Of a stretch of DNA of 64,000 nt, positions 29,242 to 40,332 are shown in pieces. The notes beneath the pieces were generated by a model that was not told the origin of the DNA, ran no database searches, and worked only from the letters and a program-made list of their open reading frames with translations. The stretch's first letter is position 1. Every line of letters starts with the position of its first letter. This stretch comes from Hyphomicrobiales bacterium (GTDB lineage Bacteria; Pseudomonadota; Alphaproteobacteria; Rhizobiales; Aestuariivirgaceae), in assembly GCA_016792865.1 (NCBI GenBank), contig JAEUMJ010000007.1, positions 1 through 64,000 of the forward strand, read 5' to 3'. The position numbers and the translations under genes are program-made.

Positions 29242-29921
29242 GCGTCAAGCTTGAGCCGTCGTGGCTGAAGGTCTTGCAGCCGCAGTTCGAAGCCCCCTAC
29301 ATGGCGGAACTGCGCCGGTTCCTGATGCAGGAACGCGAGGCGGGAAAGCAGATATTCCCGAAAGGGGGCGAATGGTTCCACGCGCTTGATGCAACCCCGC
29401 TCGACAAGGTGCGCGTCGTCATCCTGGGTCAGGATCCCTATCACAACGATGGTCAGGCCCACGGCCTGTGCTTCTCGGTGAAGCCGGGCGTGCAGCCGCC
29501 ACCATCGCTGGTGAACATCTACAAGGAACTGCAAGCCGACCTCGGCCACCCTCCTCCGCGCCACGGCTTTCTCGAACACTGGGCCAGGCAAGGCGTGCTG
29601 ATGCTGAATGCCGTGCTGACGGTGGAGGCGCATCGCGCCGCCTCACATCAGGGAAAGGGCTGGGAGAAATTCACCGACGAGATCATCCGCCAGGTGAATG
29701 CGCTGGAGCGCCCGGTGGTGTTCATTCTCTGGGGCAGCTACGCGCAGAAGAAGGCAGCGTTTGTCGATGCCGCGCGCCATCACGTCATCAAGTCGGCGCA
29801 TCCGTCACCGCTGTCGGCCCACAACGGCTTCTTCGGCTCGAAACCCTTCTCCCGCGCCAATGCCTTCCTGAAACAACAAGGCCAGCCGGAAATCGACTGG
29901 CGCTTGCCGGAAACGGCCTGA
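29238..29921 (+). CDS. ung: Uracil-DNA glycosylase (family 1)
   Basis: Removes uracil from DNA as the first step of base excision repair. The catalytic water-activating motif GQDPYHND has its Asp at residue 66. [19 protein letters not shown] and the DNA-intercalation loop [11 protein letters not shown] follow. It has 227 residues. The start is GTG at 29238, overlapping the metF stop by 4 bases, so it is translated as part of the metF operon, an unusual company for a repair gene. It is convergent with the E2 gene (6 bases apart). Confidence 0.97.
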   Translation: MSVKLEPSWLKVLQPQFEAPYMAELRRFLMQEREAGKQIFPKGGEWFHALDATPLDKVRVVILGQDPYHNDGQAHGLCFSVKPGVQPPPSLVNIYKELQADLGHPPPRHGFLEHWARQGVLMLNAVLTVEAHRAASHQGKGWEKFTDEIIRQVNALERPVVFILWGSYAQKKAAFVDAARHHVIKSAHPSPLSAHNGFFGSKPFSRANAFLKQQGQPEIDWRLPETA

Positions 29922-29927
29922 CGCCCG

Positions 29928-31199
29928 TCAGGCCATCATCAGTGCCGGCTCTTCGACAAGTTCGCGGAAAGCCTTCAGCAGTTGCGCCCCCACGGCACCA
30001 TCGACGGCGCGGTGATCGCACGACAGCGTCGCCTTCATCTGCGTCTTGAGCACGGGCTGGCGATTGACCGGCACGAATGTCTCGACACCTGCCCCCACCG
30101 CCAGGATGGTCGCGTGGGGCGGGTTGATGATGGCGTTGAACTGCTCCACCCCAAACATGCCGAGGTTGGACACGGCAGAGGTGCCGCCCTGATAGTCTGC
30201 GGGCTTCAACTGGCGCGCACGGGCCTTGGCAGCGAGTTCCTTCATCTCGATCGAGATGCGGGAGAGCGACTTTGTTTCGGCGGCGCGGATCACGGGTGTG
30301 AACAGGCCGCCTTCAATGGCGACGGCCACGCCCACATCGCTGACGCGATGCTGGAGGATGCCTTCATCCGTGAAGGTGACGTTTGCGGCGGGCACGCGCT
30401 GCAAGGCCAGGGCCAGCGCCTTGATGATGAAATCGTTGACCGAGAGCTTCCACAGCGGCTGCTTGTCCTCACCCTTGGGGGCATGGGCATTCAGGCGCTC
30501 GCGGATGGCGAGCAGCTCATCCAACGTGCAGCTTGCAGTGAGATAGAAATGCGGAACGGTCTGCTTGGACTGGACCAGGCGCTGCGCGATGGTGCGGCGC
30601 ATGCCATCGAGTGGCGTAACGCTGTAGGAGCCTGCTTCGTAGAGGGCCTTCACCGCTTCCGTGCTCATGCCGGATGCGATTGCAGTTCCGGCCGTTGTCG
30701 ATGCGGCGGCAGGCGCGGGCCGGGCATTGGCAAGATCGGCGGCAACGATGCGACCACGGGGACCGGTTCCGGCCAGGGCGGCAAGCGAAATGCCCTGCTG
30801 CCTTGCAAGGCGACGGGCAAGCGGGGTGGCGCGCGCCTTGCCGGTTGCATCAACCGCAGGGGCGACAACAGGCAGCAGAGCGGCGGGACCGGCCGGTGCT
30901 GCGTCGGCGGCAGGGGAAGCGACGGCGGCAGGGGCGCCACTGAAGGCTTTGGGTTCTTCGCCTGCGCCGTAGATCATCGCCACCACGGTGCCAATGGGAA
31001 CCACGGCCTTGACCGGCGCATTGCCGATCCTGATGACACCATCCGCCGGGCTTTCGATTTCCATGGCGGCCTTGTCTGTCTCGATATCGAAGAGCGGCTG
31101 GCCCTTCTTCACCGTGTCGCCGTCTTTCACATGCCACACGGCAATCGTGCCGGTGGTCATGTCCATATCGACCTTGGGGAGAATGACTTCAGCGGCCAT
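29928..31199 (-). CDS. Dihydrolipoamide acyltransferase (E2) of acetoin-DH-like complex
   Basis: Core E2 of a 2-oxoacid/acetoin dehydrogenase complex. One lipoyl domain (residues 1-80; lipoyl Lys43 in TDKAAMEIE), a Pro/Ala-rich linker, a peripheral-subunit-binding domain (TPLARRLARQQGISLAALAG) and the catalytic acyltransferase domain ending in DHRAVDGAVG with its catalytic His. Length 423. It follows the E1beta gene by one base. The E2 of alphaproteobacterial pyruvate dehydrogenase is similar; the acetoin-type call rests on the E1 subunits. No E3 gene is nearby. Confidence 0.85.
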   Translation of the reverse strand: MAAEVILPKVDMDMTTGTIAVWHVKDGDTVKKGQPLFDIETDKAAMEIESPADGVIRIGNAPVKAVVPIGTVVAMIYGAGEEPKAFSGAPAAVASPAADAAPAGPAALLPVVAPAVDATGKARATPLARRLARQQGISLAALAGTGPRGRIVAADLANARPAPAAASTTAGTAIASGMSTEAVKALYEAGSYSVTPLDGMRRTIAQRLVQSKQTVPHFYLTASCTLDELLAIRERLNAHAPKGEDKQPLWKLSVNDFIIKALALALQRVPAANVTFTDEGILQHRVSDVGVAVAIEGGLFTPVIRAAETKSLSRISIEMKELAAKARARQLKPADYQGGTSAVSNLGMFGVEQFNAIINPPHATILAVGAGVETFVPVNRQPVLKTQMKATLSCDHRAVDGAVGAQLLKAFRELVEEPALMMA

Positions 31200-31200
31200 T

Positions 31201-32196
31201 TCAGATCCTGCCCTTCACGAGGTCACGGAGGGATTCGACAATTCCATCGGTCTGCGGCACGGCAGCCTTTTCCAGGATCGGGCTGTAGGGAATGGGGCTT
31301 TCCGAACCGCCGAGGCGCAGGATCGGCGCATCCAGATAGTCGAAGGCTTCGCTTTCCGCCACAAGAGCCGAGATTTCCGCACCGATGCCAAGCGTCTTCA
31401 CGCCTTCATAGACGCATGCGAGGCGCGAGGTCTTCTTGACGCTTTCGATGATGGTGGGGCCGTCGATCGGGCGAATGGTGCGCAGGTCGATCACCTCGAT
31501 GTCGATGCCTTCCTTTGCCAGGATCTCCGCCGCTTCAAGCGCCTTGTGAACCATGATGGCCGCAGCGACAACGGTTGCATGCTTGCCTTCGCGGCGAACA
31601 ACCGCCTTGCCGATCGGCGTACGGTACATGCCGGCCGGAACATGGCCCTTCACCTTGTAGAGAAGCTTGTGCTCGAACACGAGAACCGGATCGGGATCGT
31701 CAATGGCCGCCAGCAGCAGGCCCTTCGCATCTTCCGGCGTCGAGGCTTCGACGACCTTCAGGCCCGGCACATGGCCGAACCACGCTTCGAGTGACTGCGA
31801 ATGCTGGGCAGCGGCACCCGTGCCCGAACCACAGGGCATGCGGAAGACGACAGGCACCGAAACCTTGCCGCCCAGCATGAAGCGCATCTTCGCCGCCTGG
31901 TTGACGATCTGTTCCATGGCGAGCGTGGCAAAGTCCGAGAACTGGAACTCGTAGACCGGGCGCGCCCCTGCGACGGCGGCACCCACGGCCACACCCGCGC
32001 CACCCAGTTCCGCGATCGGCGTGTCGCGCACGCGGTCCTCGCCGAAACGATGGACGAGATCGCCCGTCACCTGGAAGGCACCGCCATAAACGCCGATGTC
32101 CTCGCCCATCAGGAAGACGCGTTCGTCCGCTTCCATGGCCTGGGCCAGGGCTTCCTGGACAGCAGCCGAGAAGCTGAGTTCACGAATGTCGCTCAT
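31201..32196 (-). CDS. Thiamine-PP dehydrogenase E1 beta subunit (AcoB/PdhB-like)
   Basis: Beta half of a heterotetrameric E1, 331 residues: [44 protein letters not shown] core ([13 protein letters not shown]), [19 protein letters not shown], and the C-terminal domain [15 protein letters not shown]. It lacks the N-terminal lipoyl domain that many alphaproteobacterial PdhB proteins carry, which favours an acetoin- or branched-chain-like complex over the housekeeping pyruvate dehydrogenase. Its ATG overlaps the E1alpha stop by 4 bases. Confidence 0.85.
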   Translation of the reverse strand: MSDIRELSFSAAVQEALAQAMEADERVFLMGEDIGVYGGAFQVTGDLVHRFGEDRVRDTPIAELGGAGVAVGAAVAGARPVYEFQFSDFATLAMEQIVNQAAKMRFMLGGKVSVPVVFRMPCGSGTGAAAQHSQSLEAWFGHVPGLKVVEASTPEDAKGLLLAAIDDPDPVLVFEHKLLYKVKGHVPAGMYRTPIGKAVVRREGKHATVVAAAIMVHKALEAAEILAKEGIDIEVIDLRTIRPIDGPTIIESVKKTSRLACVYEGVKTLGIGAEISALVAESEAFDYLDAPILRLGGSESPIPYSPILEKAAVPQTDGIVESLRDLVKGRI

Positions 32197-33239
32197 GCCT
32201 CAACTCCCATGGCAATGTCGTCGGTTGTGGTGACGCCGCGCAACAGGCTGTCGGGCGTCGGATTGGTTCCGCTGGTGGCAAAGTTGAAGCCGTCCTGCAC
32301 TTCCTTTTCCACTGCTTCACGGATCGCGTCGATCTCGGAGCGGGAGGCAATGCCGTGGGCCTCAAGGTCTTTCTCGAAGGCCGGGATCGGATCCTTGCCT
32401 TTCCATTCCTCGATCTCTTCCTTGCTGCGGTAGCGGTTGCGGTCAGAGCGCGAGTGGCCCTTGGTGCGGTATGTCTTGCATTCGACAAGGCTCGGACCTT
32501 CGCCGTTGCGGGCCCGTTCAATGGCGGCAGAAACCGCTTCATTGACATCGGCAATGCTGTTTCCGTCCACCGTGACGCCCGGCATGTTGTAGGCGATGGC
32601 GCGGGTGGCGACATCCTTCACGGCGGTGGAGCGGGCCGTCGAAACCGACATGCCGTACTGGTTGTTCTCGCAGACATACACCACCGGCAGCTTCCATACG
32701 GCCGCCATGTTGAGCGCCTCGTGGAAGGCGCCTTCGTTCTGCGCACCGTCACCGAAGAAACAGATGGCAACATCCTTGCCCTTGCGCTGCTTGATGGCGA
32801 GCGCCGCACCCGTGGCAAGTGGCAGGCCACCGCCCACGATTCCGTTGGCACCGAGGTTGCCCGTGGCCGGATCGGCGATGTGCATCGAACCGCCTCGACC
32901 CCGGCAGTAGCCCTCTTCCTTGCCGAAGAATTCGGCGAACATGAACTTCACTTCCGCACCCTTGCCGATGCAATGGCCGTGCCCGCGATGGGTGGAGGTG
33001 ATGTAATCGGCATTGCTCAGGTCCATGCAGGCGCCGACTGCCGTGGCTTCCTGACCGACCGACAGGTGCATGGTGCCGTGGGTGAGGCCGCGCACATAGC
33101 TTTCCTCGGCCATCTCCTCGAAGCGGCGGATGAGGTACATGCGGCGCAGGGCTTCCTTGAGCTGTGCTGCGGAGTGGTTGGCGTAGAAGGGCCGCGCGTT
33201 TTTCCCCGCAGCCGGTTTTCCAGTGGTTTTCGTAGCCAT
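32193..33239 (-). CDS. Thiamine-PP dehydrogenase E1 alpha subunit (AcoA-like)
   Basis: Alpha half of E1, 348 residues. The TPP/Mg motif is [15 protein letters not shown] to [25 protein letters not shown] and [14 protein letters not shown] are typical of acetoin dehydrogenase AcoA and its relatives. [14 protein letters not shown] near the C-terminus corresponds to the phosphorylation-loop region. The start at 33239 has AAGGG about 6 bases upstream. It is the first gene of the three-gene operon; a candidate promoter lies at 33278-33306. The true substrate (acetoin, pyruvate or another keto compound) cannot be told from sequence. Confidence 0.85.
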   Translation of the reverse strand: MATKTTGKPAAGKNARPFYANHSAAQLKEALRRMYLIRRFEEMAEESYVRGLTHGTMHLSVGQEATAVGACMDLSNADYITSTHRGHGHCIGKGAEVKFMFAEFFGKEEGYCRGRGGSMHIADPATGNLGANGIVGGGLPLATGAALAIKQRKGKDVAICFFGDGAQNEGAFHEALNMAAVWKLPVVYVCENNQYGMSVSTARSTAVKDVATRAIAYNMPGVTVDGNSIADVNEAVSAAIERARNGEGPSLVECKTYRTKGHSRSDRNRYRSKEEIEEWKGKDPIPAFEKDLEAHGIASRSEIDAIREAVEKEVQDGFNFATSGTNPTPDSLLRGVTTTDDIAMGVEA

Positions 33240-33277
33240 GTCTGCCCTTCGATTGCCTGGATGTGAGAATGGGGAGC

Positions 33278-33306
33278 TTATGTTCCTTTTTGCTCTACGG
33301 CGTCAA
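33278..33306 (-). promoter_or_regulatory. Candidate sigma70 promoter for the E1/E2 operon
   Basis: On the minus strand TTGACG (plus 33301-33306) and ACATAA (plus 33278-33283) are separated by 17 bases, about 40 bases before the E1alpha start. This is a fair match to -35/-10 boxes; not proven. Confidence 0.4.
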
Positions 33307-33407
33307 TATGTATCATAATGTAATCAGATCATGAGCTGCCAGGAGTTTCGCGAATGGAAAGGCAAGTGAAGCCCGCATCTGTGTTGCAGCGCACAAATTC
33401 GCGCCCC

Positions 33408-33446
33408 AAACGAAAATTTCTTGCCATAAACGAAAGCAAATGAAAG
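33408..33446 (+). promoter_or_regulatory. Helically phased direct repeats before glpR (putative operator)
   Basis: Three copies of AAAYGAAAN lie at 33408-33416 (AAACGAAAA), 33428-33436 (AAACGAAAG) and 33438-33446 (AAATGAAAG). Starts are 20 and 10 bases apart, so they sit on one face of the helix. They end 28 bases before the glpR start. DeoR/GlpR-type regulators often bind such TTTCGTTT-like repeats, so autoregulation by GlpR is a reasonable inference. Confidence 0.5.
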
Positions 33447-33473
33447 TATGCCTCCGCTGAACCGAAGGCAAAC

Positions 33474-34256
33474 ATGCTCGCCCTCTCTCCCCGACAACAA
33501 CAGATCCTGAGCTTGGCCCGGCAGTCGGGCACGGTCACGGTGGATGACCTGGCGGGGCGTTTCGAGGTCACTCCGCAGACCATCCGCAAGGATCTGAACG
33601 AACTCTGCGATGGCCGACTTCTCTCGCGCATCCATGGCGGGGCCATGCTGGCCTCCGGTGTGGAAAACATGGCCTATGAAGCCCGCCGGCAGATTGCCGC
33701 CGCCGAGAAAGACCTGATCGGACGCCGCGCCGCTGCGCTCATTCCCAACAACTCCTCGCTGTTCATCAACATCGGCACCACGACGGAAGAGGTCGCCCGC
33801 GCACTGGTGCATCACGAAGGCCTGCTGGTCATCACCAACAACATTCACGTCGCGCAGACCCTGCTGCCCTCACCCCGCATCGAGGTCATCATTGTCGGCG
33901 GTTCCATCCGCTCCAGTGACGGCGGCATTGTTGGCGAAAGCACGGTGGACACGATCCGCCAGTTCCGCGTCGATCATGCGGTCATGGGGGTGTCGGCCAT
34001 CGACGAGGATGGCTCGCTGCTCGACTTCGACGTGCGCGAAGTCCGCGCCGCACAGGCCATCATGGCGAATTCGCGCAAGGTCATCCTGGTCGCGGATGCC
34101 ACCAAATTCACCCGTTCGGCACCGGTGCGGATCGGGCACATCTCGCAGGTGGGCACCTTCGTGACCGACGCATCGCCGCCGCCCGCCATCGCCGACATCT
34201 GCCGTGAGAACGGCGTCGCAATCGAACTGGTCAGCACAGCAATTTCCGAGGCATGA
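33474..34256 (+). CDS. glpR: DeoR-family repressor, GlpR-like
   Basis: 260 residues. An N-terminal winged helix-turn-helix (SPRQQQILSLARQSGTVTVD, then FEVTPQTIRKDLNELC and LLSRIHGGAML) is the DeoR signature. The C-terminal sugar-phosphate-sensing domain has FINIGTTTEEVARAL, VITNNIHVAQTL, VIIVGGSIRSSDGGIVG and VILVADATKFTRSAPV. It precedes glpD by 7 bases and is the likely glycerol-3-phosphate-responsive repressor of the operon. The start has GAAGG 6 bases upstream. Confidence 0.9.
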   Translation: MLALSPRQQQILSLARQSGTVTVDDLAGRFEVTPQTIRKDLNELCDGRLLSRIHGGAMLASGVENMAYEARRQIAAAEKDLIGRRAAALIPNNSSLFINIGTTTEEVARALVHHEGLLVITNNIHVAQTLLPSPRIEVIIVGGSIRSSDGGIVGESTVDTIRQFRVDHAVMGVSAIDEDGSLLDFDVREVRAAQAIMANSRKVILVADATKFTRSAPVRIGHISQVGTFVTDASPPPAIADICRENGVAIELVSTAISEA

Positions 34257-34263
34257 ACTTCCC

Positions 34264-35792
34264 ATGACGCAAGACAAGACCTACGACCTTTTCATCATCG
34301 GCGGCGGCATCAATGGCTGCGGCATCGCGCGGGACGCATCGGGCCGGGGCCTCAGTGTCTTCCTTGCCGAACAGAACGACCTTGCCTCCGGTACCTCATC
34401 GGCATCGACCAAACTCATCCATGGCGGCTTGCGCTATCTGGAGCACTACGAATTCCGCCTCGTGCGCGAGGCGCTGATCGAACGCGAAGTGCTGCTGAAA
34501 TCCGCCCCGCACATCATCTGGCCCTTGCGCTTCGTGCTGCCCCACCACGACGGCCTGCGCCCGCGCTTCCTGCTTCGCATGGGCCTGTTCCTTTACGACC
34601 ACCTGGGCGGGCGCAAGATCCTGCCGCCCACCCGAACCGTTGACCTCACCTCCGACGTGACCGGCCAGCCGCTGAAGAACGATTTCGTCGTGGGTTACGA
34701 ATATTCCGATTGCTGGGTGGAGGACGCCCGCCTCGTGGCGCTCTCGGCGCGCGATGCCGCGAACCGTGGAGCCGTGATCCGGACCCGGACGAAATGCACC
34801 GCCGCCCGCCGCGAAGGCGGCCTGTGGAAGATCGACATCGCCCGCGACGGCAAGGTGGAAACCATCACCGCCAAGGCTCTGGTCAATGCCGGCGGCCCTT
34901 GGGTCAGCAACGTGCTGGGCAGCGTCATCGGGCGGAATGACCCGGACAGGATCCGAATGGTGAAGGGCAGTCACATCGTGGTGGACCGTCTCTACGACCA
35001 CGACCGCTGTTATATTTTCCAGAATGCGGATGGACGCATCTGTTTCGCCATTCCCTATGAGCAGAACTTCACCCTGATCGGGACAACCGACAAGGACCAC
35101 ACGGGCGACCCCGGCAAGCCGGAAATCTCCGACGAGGAAACCGACTACCTCCTCAACGCCGTGAGCGAATACTTCCGCATGCCGGTGACGCGCGAGCAGC
35201 TTCGCTGGGCCTATTCCGGCATCCGCCCGCTCTATGATGACGGCGCATCGAAGGCGCAGGAAGCGACCCGCGACTATGTGCTCAAGCTCGACAAGCCGGA
35301 AGGTGCGGCCCCTGTTCTCTCGATTTTCGGCGGCAAGATCACCACCGCGCGAAAGCTGGCGGAAGCCGCGCTTGCAGAACTCAAGCCCTTCTTCCCCGCG
35401 ATGAAGGGCGAGTGGACGGCGAAGGCTTCCCTGCCCGGCGGGGATTTCCCGTGGCATGAGGTGGAGCAGCGCATTGCCGCACTGCAGAAGGCCTACTCGT
35501 TCCTCAAGCCCGCCGTGATCCGCCGCCTCTTCCGGGCCTACGGCACGGAGGCGGAGCGGATTCTCGAAGGCGCACGCTTCGCGTCTGACCTCGGCGAGAG
35601 TTTCGGCCCGATCAGCGAGCGCGAAATCGCCCATCTGCGCGAAAAGGAATGGGCAGAAACCGCCGACGACATTCTCTGGCGGCGGTCCAAGCTCGGCCTC
35701 CACATGAAGCCGCAGGAACAGCAGGCTCTTCGCGACTACATGGAAGGCGGCAAGGCCAAGCCGAAAGCGAAATCCCGCACCAAGGAGACGTC

Positions 35793-35796
<4 letters not shown>
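34264..35796 (+). CDS. glpD: Aerobic glycerol-3-phosphate dehydrogenase
   Basis: FAD enzyme of the inner membrane that oxidises glycerol-3-phosphate to dihydroxyacetone phosphate and feeds quinones. The dinucleotide-binding motif [20 protein letters not shown] opens the protein. [20 protein letters not shown], the [15 protein letters not shown] stretch and [11 protein letters not shown] are GlpD-typical. 510 residues from the ATG at 34264; the longer frame to 34204 would run into glpR. The stop overlaps glpK by 4 bases. Confidence 0.96.
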
Positions 35797-37273
<1,477 letters not shown>

Positions 37274-37277
<4 letters not shown>

Positions 37278-38263
37278 ACACTCCAGAATTCAATGCCCTG
37301 CGCATGCTCTCCGCCAAGGTGGGAAGCGACCCTCTGCTGGTGCAGGCTGCAGGCGGCAACACCTCGATCAAGGCCGATGGCGTGATGTGGATCAAGGCGT
37401 CCGGCACCTGGCTGCGCGATGCGGCGACCAAGGACATTTTCGTTCCGCTCGATCTCGCCCGCCTTTCGGCGGCCCTGGCGGCAGATGATCCGGCCTGCGA
37501 ATCCTGCACCGATTTCGTGCGGCAGGATATCAACCCCCTTGGCCTCAGGCCCTCGATTGAAACCTCCGTGCACGGATTGATGCCGCAGAAGGCCGTGGTT
37601 CACGTTCATTGCGTGAACACCATTGCCCACGCCATCCGGCAGGATGCGGAACAGGTGCTGGGCGAGAAGCTGAAAGGGTTCAACTGGGCGTTCGTGCCCT
37701 ATGCCCGACCCGGCCTGATGTTGTCCCGCGCCATCCGCAAGGCTTATCGGCCGGGCGTGGATGTGCTGGTGCTGGGCAATCATGGCCTCGCGGTTGCAGC
37801 CGAAACGGTGGCCGGGGCGGAAGACCTGCTTAACCGGGCGGTGGCGGCACTCGCCGGGCCTGTCCGCAATTTCGGTTCTCCGGACCTCCCGGCCCTGTCC
37901 AAGGCGGCGGCCGGCAGCGACTACAGGTTGCCCGAAGACCCGGCTTGCCACGCCATCGCTCTTGATGACGAGGTGCGCAAGGCCGCTTGCGCCCACGTTT
38001 TCTATCCCGATCATGTCGTGTTCCTGGGAACGACAATTCCGGCAACGCTGGCGTCGGGTGCGGCTGCTGTTGCGCTTCCGGGGCTGGGTGTGCTGGTAAG
38101 CAAGACGGCGAAGGCATCGGTTGAGCCGATGCTGCGCTGCGCCGGTGATGTGTTCAGCCGCCTGCCCGCCGATGCCAGGCTCAAACCCCTCACGGCAGCC
38201 GAGATCGACCAGCTCCTGAACTGGGATGCGGAAAAATACCGCCAGACGATGAAGCAGGTGTGA
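37274..38263 (+). CDS. Class II aldolase/adducin-family protein in the glp operon
   Basis: 329 residues, GTG start overlapping the glpK stop by 4 bases. The fold signature is present: [20 protein letters not shown] at the N-terminus, zinc-ligand histidines at residues 110 and 112 (VHVHC) and 170 (GNHGL). It resembles the aldolase half of bifunctional RhaD/SDR proteins but has no dehydrogenase domain; the C-terminal 120 residues are a second lobe. Family members make or split bonds adjacent to dihydroxyacetone phosphate, which GlpD produces, so a link to DHAP is tempting. The exact substrate is unknown. Confidence 0.8.
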
Positions 38264-38275
38264 GCGGCAACGGCC

Positions 38276-39001
38276 TCAGGCGGCGTTGCGCATCCTCATC
38301 CCGCCCAGCAGCCCGGAGAACATGGCCGAGCTGGCGCGGCGCATGGCGGGCATGAGAGGCAGGGCTTCGCGCCGCACGCGCTCATAGGCACCGGGGCCGA
38401 GGGCTGCTTCCAGCCACTCGATGTATTGCGGCAGATGCGCCCAGCGATCAACCAGTGCTGGCGTGAGTTCACCGTGGAACTGGGTTCCCGCCATGCAGTC
38501 GCCCACGGTCATGATCTGCACCGGGCTGACCTCCGACGAGGCCAGAACCTCCGCACCCGGCGGCAGCTTGTTCACCTCTGCATGGTGCCACTGCATCATG
38601 TGGATGTGGCGCGGCAGGCGCGACACCACCGGATGAGCGGAAACGATGTCGATGCGGCCAAGCCCGACTTCCGCCTCGCGGGCCAGCGCCACCTCGCCGC
38701 CCGTCGCCTCCGCAAGAAGCTGAAGGCCGAGGCAGACACCGAAATAAGGGCGGTTGCGTTCCATCGCCCATTCGCGGATGGCGGCCTTCTCGGCCAGCAA
38801 CCAGGGATTTGCTTCGGTTTCCCAAACGTCCATCGCCCCACCCATGACGAGCAGGAGATCGTAGGGGGCAAGCGAAGGTATTTCCTCTCCCCTGTGCAGC
38901 ATCACCGTATCGATGCTGGCGCCGCGCGCTTCAAGGAACTCGCCGAACAGACCGGGCGGTTCATCATCCATGTGCTGGAAACAAAGGGCGCGAGAGATCA
39001 T
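38276..39001 (-). CDS. Class I glutamine amidotransferase-like protein
   Basis: 241 residues from the ATG at 39001 (MISRALCFQHMDDE). The GATase1 triad is visible: the nucleophile Cys90 in YFGVCLGLQLLAE, His in GTQFHGE and the following Glu. DLLLVMGGAMDVWE forms the oxyanion region. It is a stand-alone domain, as in GuaA-like or YfeJ-type amidotransferases, and no partner synthetase is adjacent. The frame is open to 39118, but that would overlap the divergent transporter gene. Confidence 0.82.
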   Translation of the reverse strand: MISRALCFQHMDDEPPGLFGEFLEARGASIDTVMLHRGEEIPSLAPYDLLLVMGGAMDVWETEANPWLLAEKAAIREWAMERNRPYFGVCLGLQLLAEATGGEVALAREAEVGLGRIDIVSAHPVVSRLPRHIHMMQWHHAEVNKLPPGAEVLASSEVSPVQIMTVGDCMAGTQFHGELTPALVDRWAHLPQYIEWLEAALGPGAYERVRREALPLMPAMRRASSAMFSGLLGGMRMRNAA

Positions 39002-39045
39002 TGGCTGTCCAATCCCCAAAAGTGAACGCGCTACATAGGGATCAC

Positions 39046-39066
39046 GAATCAGAATGCAAATGATTC
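39046..39066. promoter_or_regulatory. Inverted repeat with two GANTC sites between divergent genes
   Basis: GAATCA (39046-39051) and TGATTC (39061-39066) form a 6-bp inverted repeat with a 9-base centre, in the 107-base gap between the amidotransferase and transporter genes. Each arm holds a GANTC site. It could be an operator or a CcrM-sensitive site; no further support. Confidence 0.3.
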
Positions 39067-39108
39067 TTTGAACCCGCCCCGCCTTTCGGCCAAAGACGTA
39101 AAGAAACC

Positions 39109-40332
39109 ATGACGCCAACCCTCCGCACCATCTTCCTCGCCCTCTTCCCGTTCGCGCTGGGCTACCTGATGTCCTACCTGCTGCGGGCCGTGAACGCAGT
39201 GGTGGCGCCCGAGCTTGTGAAGGAGTTCGCGCTCGGCCCCGGCCAGCTTGGCCTGTTGACGGCGGCCTACCTCCTCACGTTCTGCGCCTTCCAGCTTCCC
39301 CTCGGCGTCCTGCTCGACCGCTACGGCCCGCGGCGGGTGCAGACGGCCCTGCTGCTCGTCTCGGCGGCTGGCTGCGCCATCTTTGCCCTTGCACCCGGCT
39401 TCACCGTTCTCTTTCTGGCACGCGCCCTCATCGGGCTGGGCTTCTCTGCGGGGTTGATGGCAAGCTACAAGGCAAGTTCGCTCTGGGTGCCGCTCGAACG
39501 CCGCTCGCTGGCGAACGCCGCCATCATGTCGATGGGGGCACTCGGTCTTGTCGTCGCAACCGAACCCACCGCCCTCCTCACCGCCGCAATCGGCTGGCGA
39601 TATGTCTTCCTGCTGTTCACCGGTCTCATTGTCGCCGCGTCGCTGTTCATCTTCACCGCCGTGCCGGAAGCAACCACAGAGGCACCGGTTGCGGGCTTTG
39701 CCCGGCAATGGGAAGAACTGGTGGGCATCATGAAGCTGCCGCTTTTTCACAAGGTGGCCCCCCTGCTTGGTTTGACCGCCGGGATTCCCATCGCCTACCA
39801 GACGCTGTGGGCCGGCCCCTGGTATCGTGACGTGATGGGCTACGAGCCGCTTGACGTTGCACGCCACCTGTTCTGGATGGCGGTCGCCTTCATGATCGGC
39901 ATCCTGCTGGTGGGCGTTGTGGCAGACCGCCTGCAACGTCGCGGCATCAGCCCGATGACAACCCTCATGGGGCTTCTGGTGCTGCATACGGTCGCGCAAG
40001 TGATCATCGTGCTTCAGGTAAAGGCCCTGGCCTTTCCGGCCTGGCTTGTTCTTTCAGCCGTGGGCCAGTCGGCCATTCTCGCATTCCCCTGGTTCGCGAG
40101 GCAGGTGGGCGAGAACCTTTCGGGACGCGCCAACGCCACGATCAACTTCTCGATGTTCGTCGTGGCGTTCTGTGTGCAATACGGCGTGGGACTGATCATC
40201 GGCCAGTTCAATGCAACCGCAACTGGCTATAGCGTTGAAGCGTATAAATGGGCCATGGGCCTGTGTCTGGCTTTGCAAATCGCGGCGCTGATCTGGTATC
40301 TTGTTCCGAGGAAGGCACAAAAGGTACAATGA
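39109..40332 (+). CDS. MFS transporter
   Basis: 407 residues with about twelve hydrophobic segments. The loop 2-3 motif is GVLLDRYGPRRVQTA, the classic MFS signature. A central cytoplasmic loop lies around residues 190-215. Resembles CynX/NarK-like or other small-solute MFS proteins. Substrate unknown. Its stop overlaps the asparaginase start by 4 bases, suggesting import of an amide or amino acid used by that enzyme. The same fold can also export. Confidence 0.85.
   Translation: MTPTLRTIFLALFPFALGYLMSYLLRAVNAVVAPELVKEFALGPGQLGLLTAAYLLTFCAFQLPLGVLLDRYGPRRVQTALLLVSAAGCAIFALAPGFTVLFLARALIGLGFSAGLMASYKASSLWVPLERRSLANAAIMSMGALGLVVATEPTALLTAAIGWRYVFLLFTGLIVAASLFIFTAVPEATTEAPVAGFARQWEELVGIMKLPLFHKVAPLLGLTAGIPIAYQTLWAGPWYRDVMGYEPLDVARHLFWMAVAFMIGILLVGVVADRLQRRGISPMTTLMGLLVLHTVAQVIIVLQVKALAFPAWLVLSAVGQSAILAFPWFARQVGENLSGRANATINFSMFVVAFCVQYGVGLIIGQFNATATGYSVEAYKWAMGLCLALQIAALIWYLVPRKAQKVQ

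Noticed and set aside
29982..31439. 485-codon plus-strand open frame
   Set aside because: Antisense to the E2 gene; low-complexity Gly/Cys/Arg translation.
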